This document shows positions 1-8,712 of a DNA stretch of 64,000 nt, piece after piece; the stretch's first letter is position 1; every line of letters begins with the position of its first letter. The DNA is from Vibrio thalassae (GTDB taxonomy: Bacteria > Pseudomonadota > Gammaproteobacteria > Enterobacterales > Vibrionaceae): assembly GCF_900089835.1 (NCBI RefSeq), contig NZ_OANU01000093.1:1-64000 (forward strand), read 5' to 3'. The notes beneath the pieces were generated by a model that saw only the letters and a program-made list of their open reading frames with translations, had not been told where the DNA came from and ran no database searches. Position numbers and translations under genes: made by a program.

Positions 1-435
1 CAGCAAGTCAATGTGGGCCTTTTCTGAGTTTAATTCAGACTCTGGATACACTTTTTCATATAGCGTTAAGGCTCTTCCACCCATAGGGATACTAGCCCTA
101 AGTACTTGAAACATTTCCTGACCATTGATAGGAGACCAATCGACAATGACAAGAGGGTGAGGGTTATGGCCAACCAAATGTTCAGTCATGAACTCATAAA
201 AATAGAGCCGATCACTATGCAAATAAGGGTTCCCAATTAACCTGTCAGCTCGCTTTATATCGTGCTTCTTATCTGTATCAGAACTATTTTTAAGACCACG
301 ACCAAGGTATGTGACAGTCACTCGTTGGTCACGCATTCCAGATTCAACAAAAGTAAAAACGGTACTAAGCCTGACGGAGTGAATATCAGGGTAAGCTGTT
401 GCAATATCTTCTTTAAGGGTTCGAAGTACAGTCAT
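1..435 (-). CDS. IS10-like transposase, N-terminal 145 residues (runs off the window)
   Basis: The frame is open from an ATG at 435-433 down to base 1, giving 145 codons with no stop. The N-terminus aligns from its first residue with IS10 transposase. Shared stretches include YLGRGLK against ELGRNLP, IKRADRLIGNPYLH against IKRIDRLLGNRHLH, IVDWSP against LVDWSD, and VLRAS, LTLYEK and KAH. The VDW aspartate is the position expected for the first residue of the DDE triad; the rest of the catalytic core lies beyond the edge. No frameshift is visible in the part present, so the gene could be intact. Confidence 0.88.
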   Translation of the reverse strand, partial: MTVLRTLKEDIATAYPDIHSVRLSTVFTFVESGMRDQRVTVTYLGRGLKNSSDTDKKHDIKRADRLIGNPYLHSDRLYFYEFMTEHLVGHNPHPLVIVDWSPINGQEMFQVLRASIPMGGRALTLYEKVYPESELNSEKAHIDLL

Positions 436-532
436 TGTGATAATCTCATTTTTTGCAATGATTTGATCACATATTTGCCCAAAGGTCGATCCCTTACTCA
501 GTTAAGACCAATATTTCGTGGGGATTCGTCAG
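1..532 (-). mobile_element. IS4-family (IS10-group) insertion sequence, partial at window edge
   Basis: The minus strand enters this element at position 532 with CTGACGAATCCCC (532-520), which resembles the IS10 terminal repeat CTGAGAGATCCCC. A transposase reading frame starts about 100 bp inside. The other end lies outside the window, so the element is seen only in part and neither the target duplication nor completeness can be checked. The insertion sits 18 bp past the stop codon of yidA, so it breaks no visible gene. The bases just outside are A/T only (533-541). Confidence 0.85.
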
Positions 533-550
533 AATTTAAAATATAAAGAA

Positions 551-1354
551 CTACAGAACAAATTTTTCAATAGCTTTAGCGACACCATCGTCATCGTTGC
601 TGTCGGTAATGTAATCAGCGATAGATTTGGTTTCAGGCATTGCGTTGGCCATTGCCACCCCTTTACCTGCGAATTCAATCATATGATGGTCATTTTCTGC
701 ATCACCAAAACACATAGTTTGTTCGTATGGGATATTTAAGTGATCGGCAATCACTTTGACGCCTTCACCTTTGTTGCTTAAAGGATTCAAAAACTCAAGG
801 AAGAATGGGGCGCTTTGCACGATGGTGTAATCGTTATGATAGTGCGCTGGAATGTTGCCGATACCTTCAGTAAGCAGGGCAGGTTCACCGACGATCATTG
901 CCTTAATGATTTCATGGTCGTCTTCGAGCTTATCAAAATCATAGATGGTGATATCCAGCTTATTTATTTCAGCTTCATGATTGGTGTAAGGGTTGGCTTC
1001 TGTTGCAATCAATCCCAATTCACGACTAAAAGCGTGGCAATGTAAACCGAGTTGTTTCGCTAGGCTGGCCACTTCTTTAGCACGACGACCATCCATAATT
1101 TTTTGGTGAAGTATTTCACCTGATGCCACTTTCTGTACAAAAGTCCCGTTAAAGTGGATGACGAAATCGTCCTCACCGTTCAAGCCAAGCTCATTAATCG
1201 CATCTAACATACCATTGAGTGGGCGACCAGACGCAAGTACCACTTGGACGCCTTGTTGCTTTGCAGATTGGATAGCTTGTTTAGTGCGTGGGGAGATTTT
1301 TTTATCGGACGTTAGTAGGGTTCCATCCATATCGATGGCAATGAGTTTATACAC
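551..1354 (-). CDS. yidA: HAD-IIB (Cof-type) sugar phosphatase YidA
   Basis: Cytoplasmic haloacid-dehalogenase-type phosphatase of 267 residues; E. coli YidA is about 270 and dephosphorylates sugar phosphates. Motif I DMDGT is at residues 8-12 with the nucleophile D8, the SGRP motif at 42-45, a conserved lysine in SNKGEG near 195, and the Mg-binding motif IV GDAEND at 217-222. The start is a GTG (1354-1352) preceded by AGGT at suitable spacing; no better ATG lies upstream. It is divergent from queE and is followed after 18 bp by the terminal repeat of an insertion sequence, so any natural downstream terminator has been displaced. Confidence 0.93.
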   Translation of the reverse strand: MYKLIAIDMDGTLLTSDKKISPRTKQAIQSAKQQGVQVVLASGRPLNGMLDAINELGLNGEDDFVIHFNGTFVQKVASGEILHQKIMDGRRAKEVASLAKQLGLHCHAFSRELGLIATEANPYTNHEAEINKLDITIYDFDKLEDDHEIIKAMIVGEPALLTEGIGNIPAHYHNDYTIVQSAPFFLEFLNPLSNKGEGVKVIADHLNIPYEQTMCFGDAENDHHMIEFAGKGVAMANAMPETKSIADYITDSNDDDGVAKAIEKFVL

Positions 1355-1502
1355 GTTACTTACCTAAAAAAGAAATAAATCAAACGTCTCTAGGATATGA
1401 AAAAGCGCGTTGCACTACCAGAGATTTAGTATGACAGTTTGTATTGAATTTCTTAGTCGCATCCTTTAAGGTCTGCTCATCTTATATAATTGGCATGATT
1501 TG

Positions 1503-2183
1503 ATGAGCAATACTCGATTTAGAATCAACGAGATGTTTGAAACCATTCAAGGAGAGGGCGTATTTACCGGCGTTCCGGCGGTATTTATCAGACTTCAAAT
1601 TTGCAACGTAGGCTGTTCGTGGTGTGATACCAAACAGACTTGGGAAGCAAAGAACGAGGATCAGCGTTCTTTTGGAGAAATCATCGCAAAGCAGGGTGAT
1701 AGCCCAACATGGAGCGACGTCGATGCCGCAGAAATTGTGGCTATGTATCAATCGCAGCAGTTTAATGCAAAGCACATTGTGATTACTGGCGGCGAGCCTT
1801 GCGAGTATGATTTAACCGCTCTGTGCGATGCGTTCGAAGCTATTGGATGTCGTTGCCAAATCGAGACCAGTGGGACCTCAGAAATAAGAGTAACACCAGC
1901 AACCTGGGTGACAGTGTCACCCAAAGTGGCCATGAAAGGCAAACTACCGGTACTCCCTTCATCGTTAGAACGTGCGGATGAAATCAAGCATCCAGTTGCA
2001 ACGCAAAAGAATGTTGATCAGTTAGATGAACTTTTACAAGGGGTAAAGCTAAAGGGTGATGTGGTTATTGCGCTTCAACCAATCAGTCAAAAGCCGCGTG
2101 CAACCGAGTTGTGTATTGAAACGTGTATTCAGAGAAACTGGCGTTTGTCAGTTCAAACACATAAATATTTAAGTATTGCTTAA
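1503..2183 (+). CDS. queE: 7-carboxy-7-deazaguanine synthase QueE
   Basis: Radical-SAM enzyme converting 6-carboxy-tetrahydropterin to 7-carboxy-7-deazaguanine in the queuosine pathway. It has 226 residues against about 223 in E. coli. The QueE-type cluster motif CxxxCxxC is seen as C34, C38 and C41, followed by W40-CDTK. GGEP at 96-99 is the SAM-contact motif, and the C-terminal QTHKYLSIA matches the family closely. I use the ATG at 1503; a TTG directly before it (1500) is in frame but has no better ribosome site. queC follows after 17 bp, so the two form an operon. A perfect matS site lies inside this gene (1908-1920). Confidence 0.95.
   Translation: MSNTRFRINEMFETIQGEGVFTGVPAVFIRLQICNVGCSWCDTKQTWEAKNEDQRSFGEIIAKQGDSPTWSDVDAAEIVAMYQSQQFNAKHIVITGGEPCEYDLTALCDAFEAIGCRCQIETSGTSEIRVTPATWVTVSPKVAMKGKLPVLPSSLERADEIKHPVATQKNVDQLDELLQGVKLKGDVVIALQPISQKPRATELCIETCIQRNWRLSVQTHKYLSIA
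1908..1920. promoter_or_regulatory. matS site (MatP binding), perfect match
   Basis: GTGACAGTGTCAC matches the matS consensus GTGACRNYGTCAC at all constrained positions. It lies inside queE. MatP, encoded at 51352-51801 in this window, binds such sites to organise the Ter macrodomain. Confidence 0.85.
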
Positions 2184-2200
2184 AAGGCGAGGAGATATTG

Positions 2201-2887
2201 ATGAAAAAGGCAGTGGTCGTTTTTAGCGGTGGACAAGATTCAACAACTTGCTTGGTTCAAGCACTTAAGCAGTACGACGAAGTACACGCAATTACGTTCG
2301 ATTATGGTCAACGTCATAAACTAGAGATTGAAGTAGCAGAAGCATTAGCAAAGAAGCTTAATGTGAAAGCGCACAAAGTCATGGATGTGAGTTTGCTTAA
2401 CGAGTTGGCGATCAGCTCACTAACACGTGACGATATTCCAGTCTCGCATGAGCTTCAAGAAAATGGTCTGCCAAATTCGTTTGTGCCAGGGCGCAATATC
2501 CTATTTTTGACATTGGCGGGTATTTACGCCTATCAAATCGGAGCGACAGCGGTCATTACCGGCGTATGCGAAACCGACTTCTCTGGCTACCCGGACTGTC
2601 GAAACGACTTCATCAAAGCGATGAACAGCGCTCTAACCCAAGGTATGGACAGAGAGTTTGAGATCGTCACTCCTCTTATGTGGTTAGACAAGGCTGAGAC
2701 GTGGGCGCTGGCTGACAAGTTTGATGCGTTACAGCTAATTCGAGAAGAGACGTTAACCTGTTATAACGGAATTATTGGAGATGGATGTGGGGATTGTCCT
2801 TCTTGTGATCTTCGCGCGAATGGACTGAATCATTATTTAGAGAATAAGTCTGACGTGATGCGTTCACTAAACGAGAAGTCAGAATAG
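2201..2887 (+). CDS. queC: 7-cyano-7-deazaguanine synthase QueC
   Basis: ATP-dependent enzyme making preQ0 from 7-carboxy-7-deazaguanine, the step after QueE. It has 228 residues (E. coli 231). The PP-loop SGGQDS is at residues 9-14. The zinc site is complete: C187, C196, C199 and C202 (CGDCPSC). I chose the ATG at 2201 because GAGGAG lies seven bases upstream; a TTG codon directly before it is in frame. It is the second gene of the queE-queC operon, closed by a strong terminator at 2892-2919. Confidence 0.96.
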   Translation: MKKAVVVFSGGQDSTTCLVQALKQYDEVHAITFDYGQRHKLEIEVAEALAKKLNVKAHKVMDVSLLNELAISSLTRDDIPVSHELQENGLPNSFVPGRNILFLTLAGIYAYQIGATAVITGVCETDFSGYPDCRNDFIKAMNSALTQGMDREFEIVTPLMWLDKAETWALADKFDALQLIREETLTCYNGIIGDGCGDCPSCDLRANGLNHYLENKSDVMRSLNEKSE

Positions 2888-2891
2888 AAAA

Positions 2892-2919
2892 ATAGAGGCT
2901 ATTAAGCCTCTATTTTTTT
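2892..2919 (+). terminator. Rho-independent terminator after queC (bidirectional)
   Basis: The stem ATAGAGGCT / AGCCTCTAT with a four-base loop is followed by a run of seven T. It serves queC and, read on the other strand, the convergent DUF2750 gene, since T-rich sequence is present on both sides. Confidence 0.9.
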
Positions 2920-2923
2920 GTGT

Positions 2924-3283
2924 TTATTTCGCGTTTAAGTACAACTTAGCGATAGCTGATGGTTCCATTTCTTTACCGTCTAGCTGGCTGTTCCAGTTGG
3001 TACCTATCAGCACACCATCTTCATCGAGCGTAAGTAGCCAATCTTCCACAAAGATATCAAGTGGGATATGTAGAACTTCAAAATCTGCCCACTCTTCGAC
3101 GTTGTGTGTTCTTGCGTCTTCCTCAGACGACCAAAACGGCATAACCTCTGAGTTTTCGAACTCAGTAGAATCACACGCTAGCCAACCATCCTCATTACGT
3201 AAACCCCAAACAAGTTGGTTTTTGGTGGTTTCTTCGATAAATAGATTAAGGTTTTGCTCGATATCGGAGGTTAATTTACTCAT
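2924..3283 (-). CDS. DUF2750 family protein
   Basis: A 119-residue acidic, probably cytoplasmic protein with no signal peptide or membrane segment. The layout (NQLVWGLRNEDGWL, MPFWSSEEDA, a C-terminal DGKEMEP) matches the DUF2750 family, whose function is not known to me. It starts at an ATG with AAGAG upstream. It stands alone, convergent with queC and separated from the ompA-like gene by a terminator. Family assignment is from recognition; no biochemical role is claimed. Confidence 0.8.
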   Translation of the reverse strand: MSKLTSDIEQNLNLFIEETTKNQLVWGLRNEDGWLACDSTEFENSEVMPFWSSEEDARTHNVEEWADFEVLHIPLDIFVEDWLLTLDEDGVLIGTNWNSQLDGKEMEPSAIAKLYLNAK

Positions 3284-3354
3284 GACTTTGTACTCTTAGT
3301 AAGAATTGTTTCAAGGTTAGCATGAGATGCTGAATATCTAAATGAAATAAAATA

Positions 3355-3388
3355 AAAAGAGCGCTTATATCAAACGCTCTTAGCTTAT
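3355..3388 (-). terminator. Rho-independent terminator for the tolC-like/ompA-like operon
   Basis: On the minus strand the stem AGAGCG / CGCTCT with an 11-base loop runs into TTTTTATTTTATTT. It lies 17 bp after the stop codon of the ompA-like gene. Confidence 0.8.
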
Positions 3389-3404
3389 ATGAACGAAGAA
3401 TGAA

Positions 3405-4028
3405 CTATTTGCCGATCGTGGTAAAGATGGTCCATTCTTTTTCAACTTCGCCTTTATAGCCAACCACAGACGCCACCACTTTTCGGTTCATGGCATGAGC
3501 AAACTCGGTATCACCAATCTCTTCTGGTCGTGTATCACCATAGCCAACGATAGTGAGGCGCTCAGGCGCAATACCGTGACCAATAATCGTTTCGCGAACG
3601 ACTTCTGCACGGTTTTTTGAAAGGACTAAGTTCTTTTCTGGATTGCCGACGGCACTCGCGTAACCTTGAATTTCAATTTTGGTGTCTGGATATTCCTTCA
3701 GAAAGTCAGCCATTTGACTCATTTGTGTTTGAAATACAGGCTTGATATAAGAGGAGGCGTTGTCAAACAAAATTCGCAATGCCATGGTGTTCGACACATC
3801 AACATATTGCTCGCAACCGTCGTTATCTAGCGCTGCACCTTCAGGGGTTGCGATACACAAATCACGTGCATTAATGACGCCGTCGCCATCGTCGTCGATC
3901 AAGTCTGCCTTTTGAACGGCAAGTGGCGTTGGGATATAGTCATACTTGTCACTCTCTGACACCGTTTCTAAAGCAATAGAAGGCAGAGAAACAAGGCTAC
4001 AAATCAGTAGTTTAGTTTGAAGTTTCAT
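3405..4028 (-). CDS. OmpA-family outer-membrane/periplasmic protein with thrombospondin-type-3-like motif
   Basis: A 207-residue exported protein. Residues 1-20 form a signal peptide. DDDGDGVINARDLC (45-58) is a calcium-binding type-3-repeat-like motif. Residues about 83-190 are an OmpA C-terminal peptidoglycan-binding domain (LSKNRAEVV at 136-144, NRKV at 181-184). The start is the ATG at 4028, with GGAG eight bases upstream; an upstream GTG-type extension would add only seven residues. The stop of the tolC-like gene is one base upstream, so translation is probably coupled. This pairing is seen beside LapA/BpfA/FrhA-type adhesin export systems. Confidence 0.87.
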   Translation of the reverse strand: MKLQTKLLICSLVSLPSIALETVSESDKYDYIPTPLAVQKADLIDDDGDGVINARDLCIATPEGAALDNDGCEQYVDVSNTMALRILFDNASSYIKPVFQTQMSQMADFLKEYPDTKIEIQGYASAVGNPEKNLVLSKNRAEVVRETIIGHGIAPERLTIVGYGDTRPEEIGDTEFAHAMNRKVVASVVGYKGEVEKEWTIFTTIGK

Positions 4029-4029
4029 A

Positions 4030-5361
4030 TTAGTACTCCACCTTCTCATTCCACTCTTTAGGTGTATCTATACGTAAAGCAGCAATGAGATCACCTGTGG
4101 CGTTCATTACTCGATATCGAGCAAATTGTTCAGCGTATTTGGCATCTAAATAACCTTTACGTGCTTCGAACAGTTCATTTTCAGTATTTAAAACATCAAG
4201 AAGAGTACGTTTGCCAATGCGGTATTGTTTTTGGTAGGCGACAACCGTATCAGAGGCGGAGTCGACGTGATCGGCTAAAAATTCCCGTTGTTGAATAGTG
4301 AATTCTAAGCCAGTCCAAGACAGTTTTAACCCTTCTTCTACCATACGATAGGTTCTGTCACGGAAGTCTTTGGCTTTGTTCAACTGATAGGCAGCAGCTT
4401 CTGTGCGATCTGAATCTGAACCACCGTTATACAGGTTGTAGCGCATGCGTAGCATGGCACGAGTCTCGTTATCAGTCCCAATATTACCACCCGCATCATC
4501 ACGCCAATTGTGGCCAGCATCGATATAGAAAGTAGGGTAGTTGACGCCTTTAGTTTGTTGGTACTGGAAACGAGCAGAGTCAACATCTACTTGGGATACT
4601 TTGATGACTGGGTGATGTTCCATTGCCAGTTTTAGTGCGTCATCAACGGTTGGTGGAATTGCGACCTCATCCGCTCGCGGATATTTGAGTCCTAAAGGCG
4701 CTTGACCGACTAAGCGTTTAAACTGTGTATGGGTGTCGAAAAGGTTATTCTGCGCGGCAAGCAAGTTGCCATGCGCTTTTGCGATACGTGCTTCGACTTG
4801 AGAAAGGTCTGCGGTTGAGCCGATACCAGAATCTACCCGCTTTTTGATGTCTTTATAGATCTTTTTGTGAACTTCGAGGTTCGCTTCAGATAAAGCAAGA
4901 ATTTCGTATGCTTTGGTGGCGTCAAGGTAGATTTGAGCAACTTCTAAGGCAATGTCAGAGGCGTCAGCGAGTAGTTGATATCTTACGGACTCTGCTTCTG
5001 CTGCAGTACGATCCATATCGTTCAATGTCTCATTACCATCCCAGAGTAACTGAGTCAAAGTAATGCTAATTTCTTTTTTGGTTAGACTAGCATCCCGATT
5101 ATTTAGCTGGGGATCTTTATCTCTGTCAATGTTGGTTCTTTCGTAACCAATACCACCATCTAAATCTATTTTAGGACGATACGCACCCACGGAGGCCTCA
5201 GCGTCATAGCGTTTACTGACGTATTCGTTATAGGCCGCTTTGATATCTGGGTTGGTCGCAAGTGTAGTTGCTACGGCTTGTTCTAATGTTTGACTGCTAA
5301 CCGGAAGGCTAAGGGCTACAAAACAAGCGGCTGCGGTCAGAGTGAACCTGTTCAATGTCAT
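4030..5361 (-). CDS. TolC-family outer-membrane export channel (AggA/LapE-like)
   Basis: About 443 residues. An N-terminal signal peptide ends near SLPVSSQ, followed by two outer-membrane efflux protein repeats rich in heptads (LEQAVATTLATNPDIKAA; QVEARIAKAHGNL; DALKLAMEHHPVIK). TolC-type channels carry substrates of type I secretion and efflux across the outer membrane. I place the start at the ATG 5361; AGGAG is only one base away, so the TTG seven bases further in may be the true start, and a GTG at 5433 would add 24 residues without a ribosome site. It forms an operon with the ompA-like gene. No ABC or HlyD partner is adjacent. Confidence 0.88.
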   Translation of the reverse strand: MTLNRFTLTAAACFVALSLPVSSQTLEQAVATTLATNPDIKAAYNEYVSKRYDAEASVGAYRPKIDLDGGIGYERTNIDRDKDPQLNNRDASLTKKEISITLTQLLWDGNETLNDMDRTAAEAESVRYQLLADASDIALEVAQIYLDATKAYEILALSEANLEVHKKIYKDIKKRVDSGIGSTADLSQVEARIAKAHGNLLAAQNNLFDTHTQFKRLVGQAPLGLKYPRADEVAIPPTVDDALKLAMEHHPVIKVSQVDVDSARFQYQQTKGVNYPTFYIDAGHNWRDDAGGNIGTDNETRAMLRMRYNLYNGGSDSDRTEAAAYQLNKAKDFRDRTYRMVEEGLKLSWTGLEFTIQQREFLADHVDSASDTVVAYQKQYRIGKRTLLDVLNTENELFEARKGYLDAKYAEQFARYRVMNATGDLIAALRIDTPKEWNEKVEY

Positions 5362-5739
5362 TCTCCTGAATCCTTGGCTAGACGAGTTGCTGGTTTTTGA
5401 TGTTGAGCTTGCAAATTCATCACTTTTACTCACTACTATTCATTCGAGACAAGTGATGAACTTCGTCTGTGCGTTTTAGAATTACCAAAGCTCACAACTT
5501 AGTTGTTTCAACTTAACTCGAACACACCATGTACCTAAATCAAGATAGCTACTGGCTTAATGTTGGGTTTGTTATACATTGCCACATGCTATTGAAAATA
5601 GTAGAGAAATTCGTTAATTCAATGAGATAAATGAAAAATGTCTTATTTTTGAGACAGCACAATCAAAAAAGCCATTCTTTCCAAAAAAAGAATGGCTTAG
5701 AAATGTTTGTAGAGTTTTGATCACTAATGTGATGTGTGT
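5362..5739. other. Intergenic region between rlmI and the tolC-like gene
   Basis: No gene is supported here. It holds the promoter region of the tolC-like operon, AT-rich with no operator that I can name, and the rlmI terminator at 5667-5700. I looked for a cyclic-di-GMP (GEMM) riboswitch and saw none. Confidence 0.6.
5667..5700 (-). terminator. Rho-independent terminator for rlmI
   Basis: On the minus strand AAGCCATTCTTT pairs with AAAGAATGGCTT across a short loop and is followed by TTTTTTG. It lies 40 bp beyond the rlmI stop codon. Confidence 0.88.
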
Positions 5740-6930
5740 CTAAATAACCTTACAAGCGAACCCTTTTAAATAAAAGCCTTCAGGGTAGGCGGTATCTGTC
5801 GGGTGGTCGGCGGCTTGTTCAAATCGCTCTACAAATTTCACAGAGCGGTTTGCATCCAAAGCAGCATCTGCGATGATTTTTTGGAATAACGCGCCATCCA
5901 TTAACCCAGAGCAAGAGTAGGTTAATAGTGTTCCACCAGGCTTCAAAATTTGTATGGCTAACATATTAATATCTTTGTAACCGCGGCACGCACCATTTAG
6001 CTGAGCTTTCGATTCAGCAAATTTTGGTGGATCCATAATAACGACATCAAATTTAGTGCCTTGATCACGGTATTCACGTAGCAGCTTAAAGACATCTGCG
6101 TTTAGGAAGACGGCTTTTTTCTTATCGGTAAAACCATTGAGCGCAGCGTTGTGTTTGGCGGTATCAAGTGCAAGTTGAGAAACATCAGCGTTAATAACGC
6201 GCTTAGCGCCACCTTTTAATGCATAAAGTCCAAAGCCTCCCGTATAACTGAAGCAGTTGAGCACCTCTTTATCCTTTACGTACTTCTGTGCCTGGTAACG
6301 GCTATCGCGCTGGTCTAAATAGAAACCCGTTTTGTGGCCATTAATTATGTCAACGCTAATTTTTACGCCATTCTCTTCAATAACAACTGGCTCTGACGGT
6401 GTTTCTCCATACAGCACCCCGGTGCGCTCTTTTAATCCTTCTTTTTTACGCACAGATACGTCCGAGCGTTCGTAAATGGAACATTTCGGGAAACAGTGCT
6501 TAAGTGCTTGTACTAGAGTGTCTTTTTGGTACTCTGCGCCAGCACTTAGTAATTGACACACCAGGAAATTATCATAACGGTCGATAGTAATGCCTGGTAA
6601 ACCGTCTGATTCAGCTGCAATTAATCGATAGCCGGTTAACCCATCTCGTTCAATGATATCTTCTCTGAGTAATTGCGCTTGGTTGATACGACTGATGAAA
6701 AAGTTGGCGTCAATCTCTTGCTTTTCAAAGCTCCAAACGCGAGCTCGAATCTGAGAATTAGGCGAGTATGCAGCCTTCGCTAACCATTCGCCATTGCTAG
6801 CGAACACATCGACCGTTTCACCGAGCGACGGTTGACCATCGACGTGAGAAATACCTCTAGAGAAAATCCAAGGATGTTTGCGTCGTAGTGACTTGTCGCG
6901 ACCTTTTACAAGATGTATAGCTGGAGCCAT
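5740..6930 (-). CDS. rlmI: 23S rRNA m5C1962 methyltransferase RlmI
   Basis: SAM-dependent RNA cytosine-5 methyltransferase acting on 23S rRNA C1962. It has 396 residues, identical in length to E. coli RlmI. An N-terminal PUA domain (about 1-75: [14 protein letters not shown]) is followed by an EEHD-type middle part ([14 protein letters not shown]) and a Rossmann methyltransferase core with [16 protein letters not shown] and the catalytic-cysteine motif SCSGLM. The start ATG has AAGG seven bases upstream. It is a single-gene unit, divergent from acyP, with its own terminator. Confidence 0.95.
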   Translation of the reverse strand: MAPAIHLVKGRDKSLRRKHPWIFSRGISHVDGQPSLGETVDVFASNGEWLAKAAYSPNSQIRARVWSFEKQEIDANFFISRINQAQLLREDIIERDGLTGYRLIAAESDGLPGITIDRYDNFLVCQLLSAGAEYQKDTLVQALKHCFPKCSIYERSDVSVRKKEGLKERTGVLYGETPSEPVVIEENGVKISVDIINGHKTGFYLDQRDSRYQAQKYVKDKEVLNCFSYTGGFGLYALKGGAKRVINADVSQLALDTAKHNAALNGFTDKKKAVFLNADVFKLLREYRDQGTKFDVVIMDPPKFAESKAQLNGACRGYKDINMLAIQILKPGGTLLTYSCSGLMDGALFQKIIADAALDANRSVKFVERFEQAADHPTDTAYPEGFYLKGFACKVI

Positions 6931-7079
6931 GGAATGCCTTACGGAGTTGATACTAAGAAAAGGTTGGTTATTTTGTGTGAAGATTCAAACAAATGCAAAT
7001 AGAGTTCCGCTAACCTGACCAAGAATCGTGTAGATGAACTAAAATCAGCTTAGCATGCGGTTGATGCAGGAGAGAAAAC

Positions 7080-7355
7080 ATGACTCAAATTTGTCAGAAG
7101 GTGATTGTTAAAGGGATGGTTCAAGGCGTCGGGTTTCGATACCACACCTGTCATGAAGGATTAAAGTTGGGGCTGACCGGCTACGCCAAAAACTTGTATG
7201 ACGGTTCGGTAGAGGTAGTGGCATGTGGTGACAAAGGCAGAGTGGAAGCGCTATGTGAGTGGTTGACGCAAGGTCCAAGGACCGCAACGGTTGATTCGGT
7301 AACCGAAGAGCCTTGCGAGCAAAATACAATGTACAGCGGTTTTGAAATACGCTAA
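7080..7355 (+). CDS. acyP: Acylphosphatase
   Basis: Small cytosolic enzyme of 91 residues that hydrolyses acyl phosphates. The signature [14 protein letters not shown] carries the phosphate-binding arginine R20, and [13 protein letters not shown] carries the catalytic asparagine N38, matching R and N in E. coli YccX. AGGAG lies just upstream of the ATG. It ends four bases before the stop codon of the convergent tusE with no terminator between, so the two transcripts overlap. The acyP/tusE/yccA grouping is the same as in E. coli. Confidence 0.93.
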   Translation: MTQICQKVIVKGMVQGVGFRYHTCHEGLKLGLTGYAKNLYDGSVEVVACGDKGRVEALCEWLTQGPRTATVDSVTEEPCEQNTMYSGFEIR

Positions 7356-7359
7356 CTCG

Positions 7360-7689
7360 TTATAAGCATTTAGCTGGTTTAGGTAAGCCAGCAAGTTTGG
7401 TGGCTTGCTTTGCTGGGCCTTTTTTAAACAGCTTAAAAAGATATTTACTGTTTCCTTTTTCGGGACCATGCGCCTTTTCCATCGCTTTTACCAACATACG
7501 TACTGCGGGAGAAGTATTAAATTCCAGATAGAAATCTCGCACAAACATGACAACCTCTAGATGCGCTTCGGTCAGCTCAATGCCTTCTTGTTGCGCTAAA
7601 GTGTCGATCATCGCTGGTTCCCAATCTTGATGATTGATTAGATAGCCTTCGGTGTCGGTTTCGATGGTTTTACCGTTAAATTCAAACAT
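7360..7689 (-). CDS. tusE: Sulfur-relay protein TusE (DsrC-like)
   Basis: A 109-residue sulfur carrier that takes sulfane sulfur from TusBCD and passes it to MnmA for 2-thiouridine formation in tRNA. The DsrC fold is recognisable from [14 protein letters not shown] at the N-terminus, and the essential penultimate cysteine is present (PKPAKCL, C108). The length equals E. coli TusE. It is convergent with acyP with only four bases between the stop codons, and lies downstream of yccA on the same strand. Confidence 0.94.
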   Translation of the reverse strand: MFEFNGKTIETDTEGYLINHQDWEPAMIDTLAQQEGIELTEAHLEVVMFVRDFYLEFNTSPAVRMLVKAMEKAHGPEKGNSKYLFKLFKKGPAKQATKLAGLPKPAKCL

Positions 7690-7789
7690 GCTTTTGATCT
7701 TGTAATTGAAACACGTGGCAAGGTTAGCCTAGTTACACGCTTTTTTTCAAGAGCGGTGGGGAGGTTTAATCAGCATTTGTATACAAAAA

Positions 7790-7812
7790 AGCCCAAGAAC
7801 ACGTCTTGGGCC
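7790..7812 (-). terminator. Rho-independent terminator for yccA
   Basis: GCCCAAGA and TCTTGGGC form an eight-bp stem with a five-base loop. On the minus strand it is followed by TTTTTT, 22 bp after the yccA stop codon. Confidence 0.88.
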
Positions 7813-7834
7813 TCTTTAACATCTTACGACTCGA

Positions 7835-8497
7835 TTAGTCGTCGTTCATAATGCCTAGAATTGATAGTAGGCTGATGAAGATGTTGTAGATAGAAACATA
7901 CAGGCTCACTGTTGCAGAGATGTAGTTTGTCTCACCGCCGCGAACAATCTGTTGAGTGGTAAGCAAAATAACACCTGTAGAGAACAGGATGAACATGCCG
8001 CTCATCGCTAGGTATAGCATTGGCATTTGTAGGAAAATGTTTGCAACCATACCTACCAACAACACAACAAAACCAGCAAGTAGCATACCGTTTAGGAACG
8101 ATAAGTCACGCTTTGTGGTTAGTGCGTAAGCTGATGCAGCTAGGAATGCAAGAGCAGTACCACCTAGAGCTGTGACAATCACATCACCCATACCCGCGCC
8201 AACGTAAGCGTTAAGGATTGGGCCAATGGTGTAACCTAGGAAACCAGTGAATAGGAAAGTAAATACCAAACCCATGCTGTTATTACGGTTCTTTTCAGTT
8301 AGGAAAAGCAGACCGTAGAAGCCAACAAGCATGATGATGATGCCTGGGCGAGGTAAGTTCATAGCCATAGAAAATGCTGCAACGATCGCAGACCAAAGCA
8401 GCGTCATAGAGAGCAGCGCGTAAGTATTTCGCAATACTTTGTTAGTTTGCAGTACACTCGCTTGAGATGAACTGCGAGATACCATAGGATCGTTCAT
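7835..8497 (-). CDS. yccA: Bax inhibitor-1/YccA-family inner-membrane protein
   Basis: A 220-residue protein with seven predicted membrane segments and a short polar N-terminus; E. coli YccA is 219. Strong family matches include KVLRNTYALLS, GFLGYTIGPILN, GMGDVIVTALGGTAL and the C-terminal ETNYISATVSLYVSIYNIF. In E. coli YccA modulates the FtsH/HflKC quality-control protease, so a similar role is inferred. It is monocistronic with a terminator on each side. Confidence 0.93.
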   Translation of the reverse strand: MNDPMVSRSSSQASVLQTNKVLRNTYALLSMTLLWSAIVAAFSMAMNLPRPGIIIMLVGFYGLLFLTEKNRNNSMGLVFTFLFTGFLGYTIGPILNAYVGAGMGDVIVTALGGTALAFLAASAYALTTKRDLSFLNGMLLAGFVVLLVGMVANIFLQMPMLYLAMSGMFILFSTGVILLTTQQIVRGGETNYISATVSLYVSIYNIFISLLSILGIMNDD

Positions 8498-8670
8498 AAT
8501 CTTCCTCGTAGATGATTGACTTTATTTATATGACTATTTATGGAGCCGTTTGTTCGAAAAATCAAGTCCACAAACACAAGTCATTGAACAAAATCATAAT
8601 AAAAATGATTGGTTAAGTGTGTAGTAAGTTGTAACACGATATTTCTACGTCAAAAAGAGCGAAACAATGT

Positions 8671-8702
8671 AAAAATGGCGGCTAAAAAGCCGCCATTTTT
8701 CC
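8671..8702 (-). terminator. Strong Rho-independent terminator after aapP
   Basis: AAAAATGGCGGCT pairs with AGCCGCCATTTTT around AAAA. It is symmetric and could stop transcription on both strands. It closes the aapJQMP operon. Confidence 0.92.
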
Positions 8703-8712
8703 TTCATTGTTA

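Noticed and set aside
310..320. GTGACAGTCAC in the IS transposase
   Set aside because: The spacing is two bases short of matS, and it lies in mobile DNA.
1158..1367. Plus-strand open frames inside yidA and similar antisense frames inside letB, gdhB, pepN and uup
   Set aside because: They mirror well-supported genes, lack ribosome sites and show no family resemblance.
1355..1502. preQ1 riboswitch ahead of queE
   Set aside because: I looked for the preQ1 aptamer pattern in the yidA-queE gap and did not find it.
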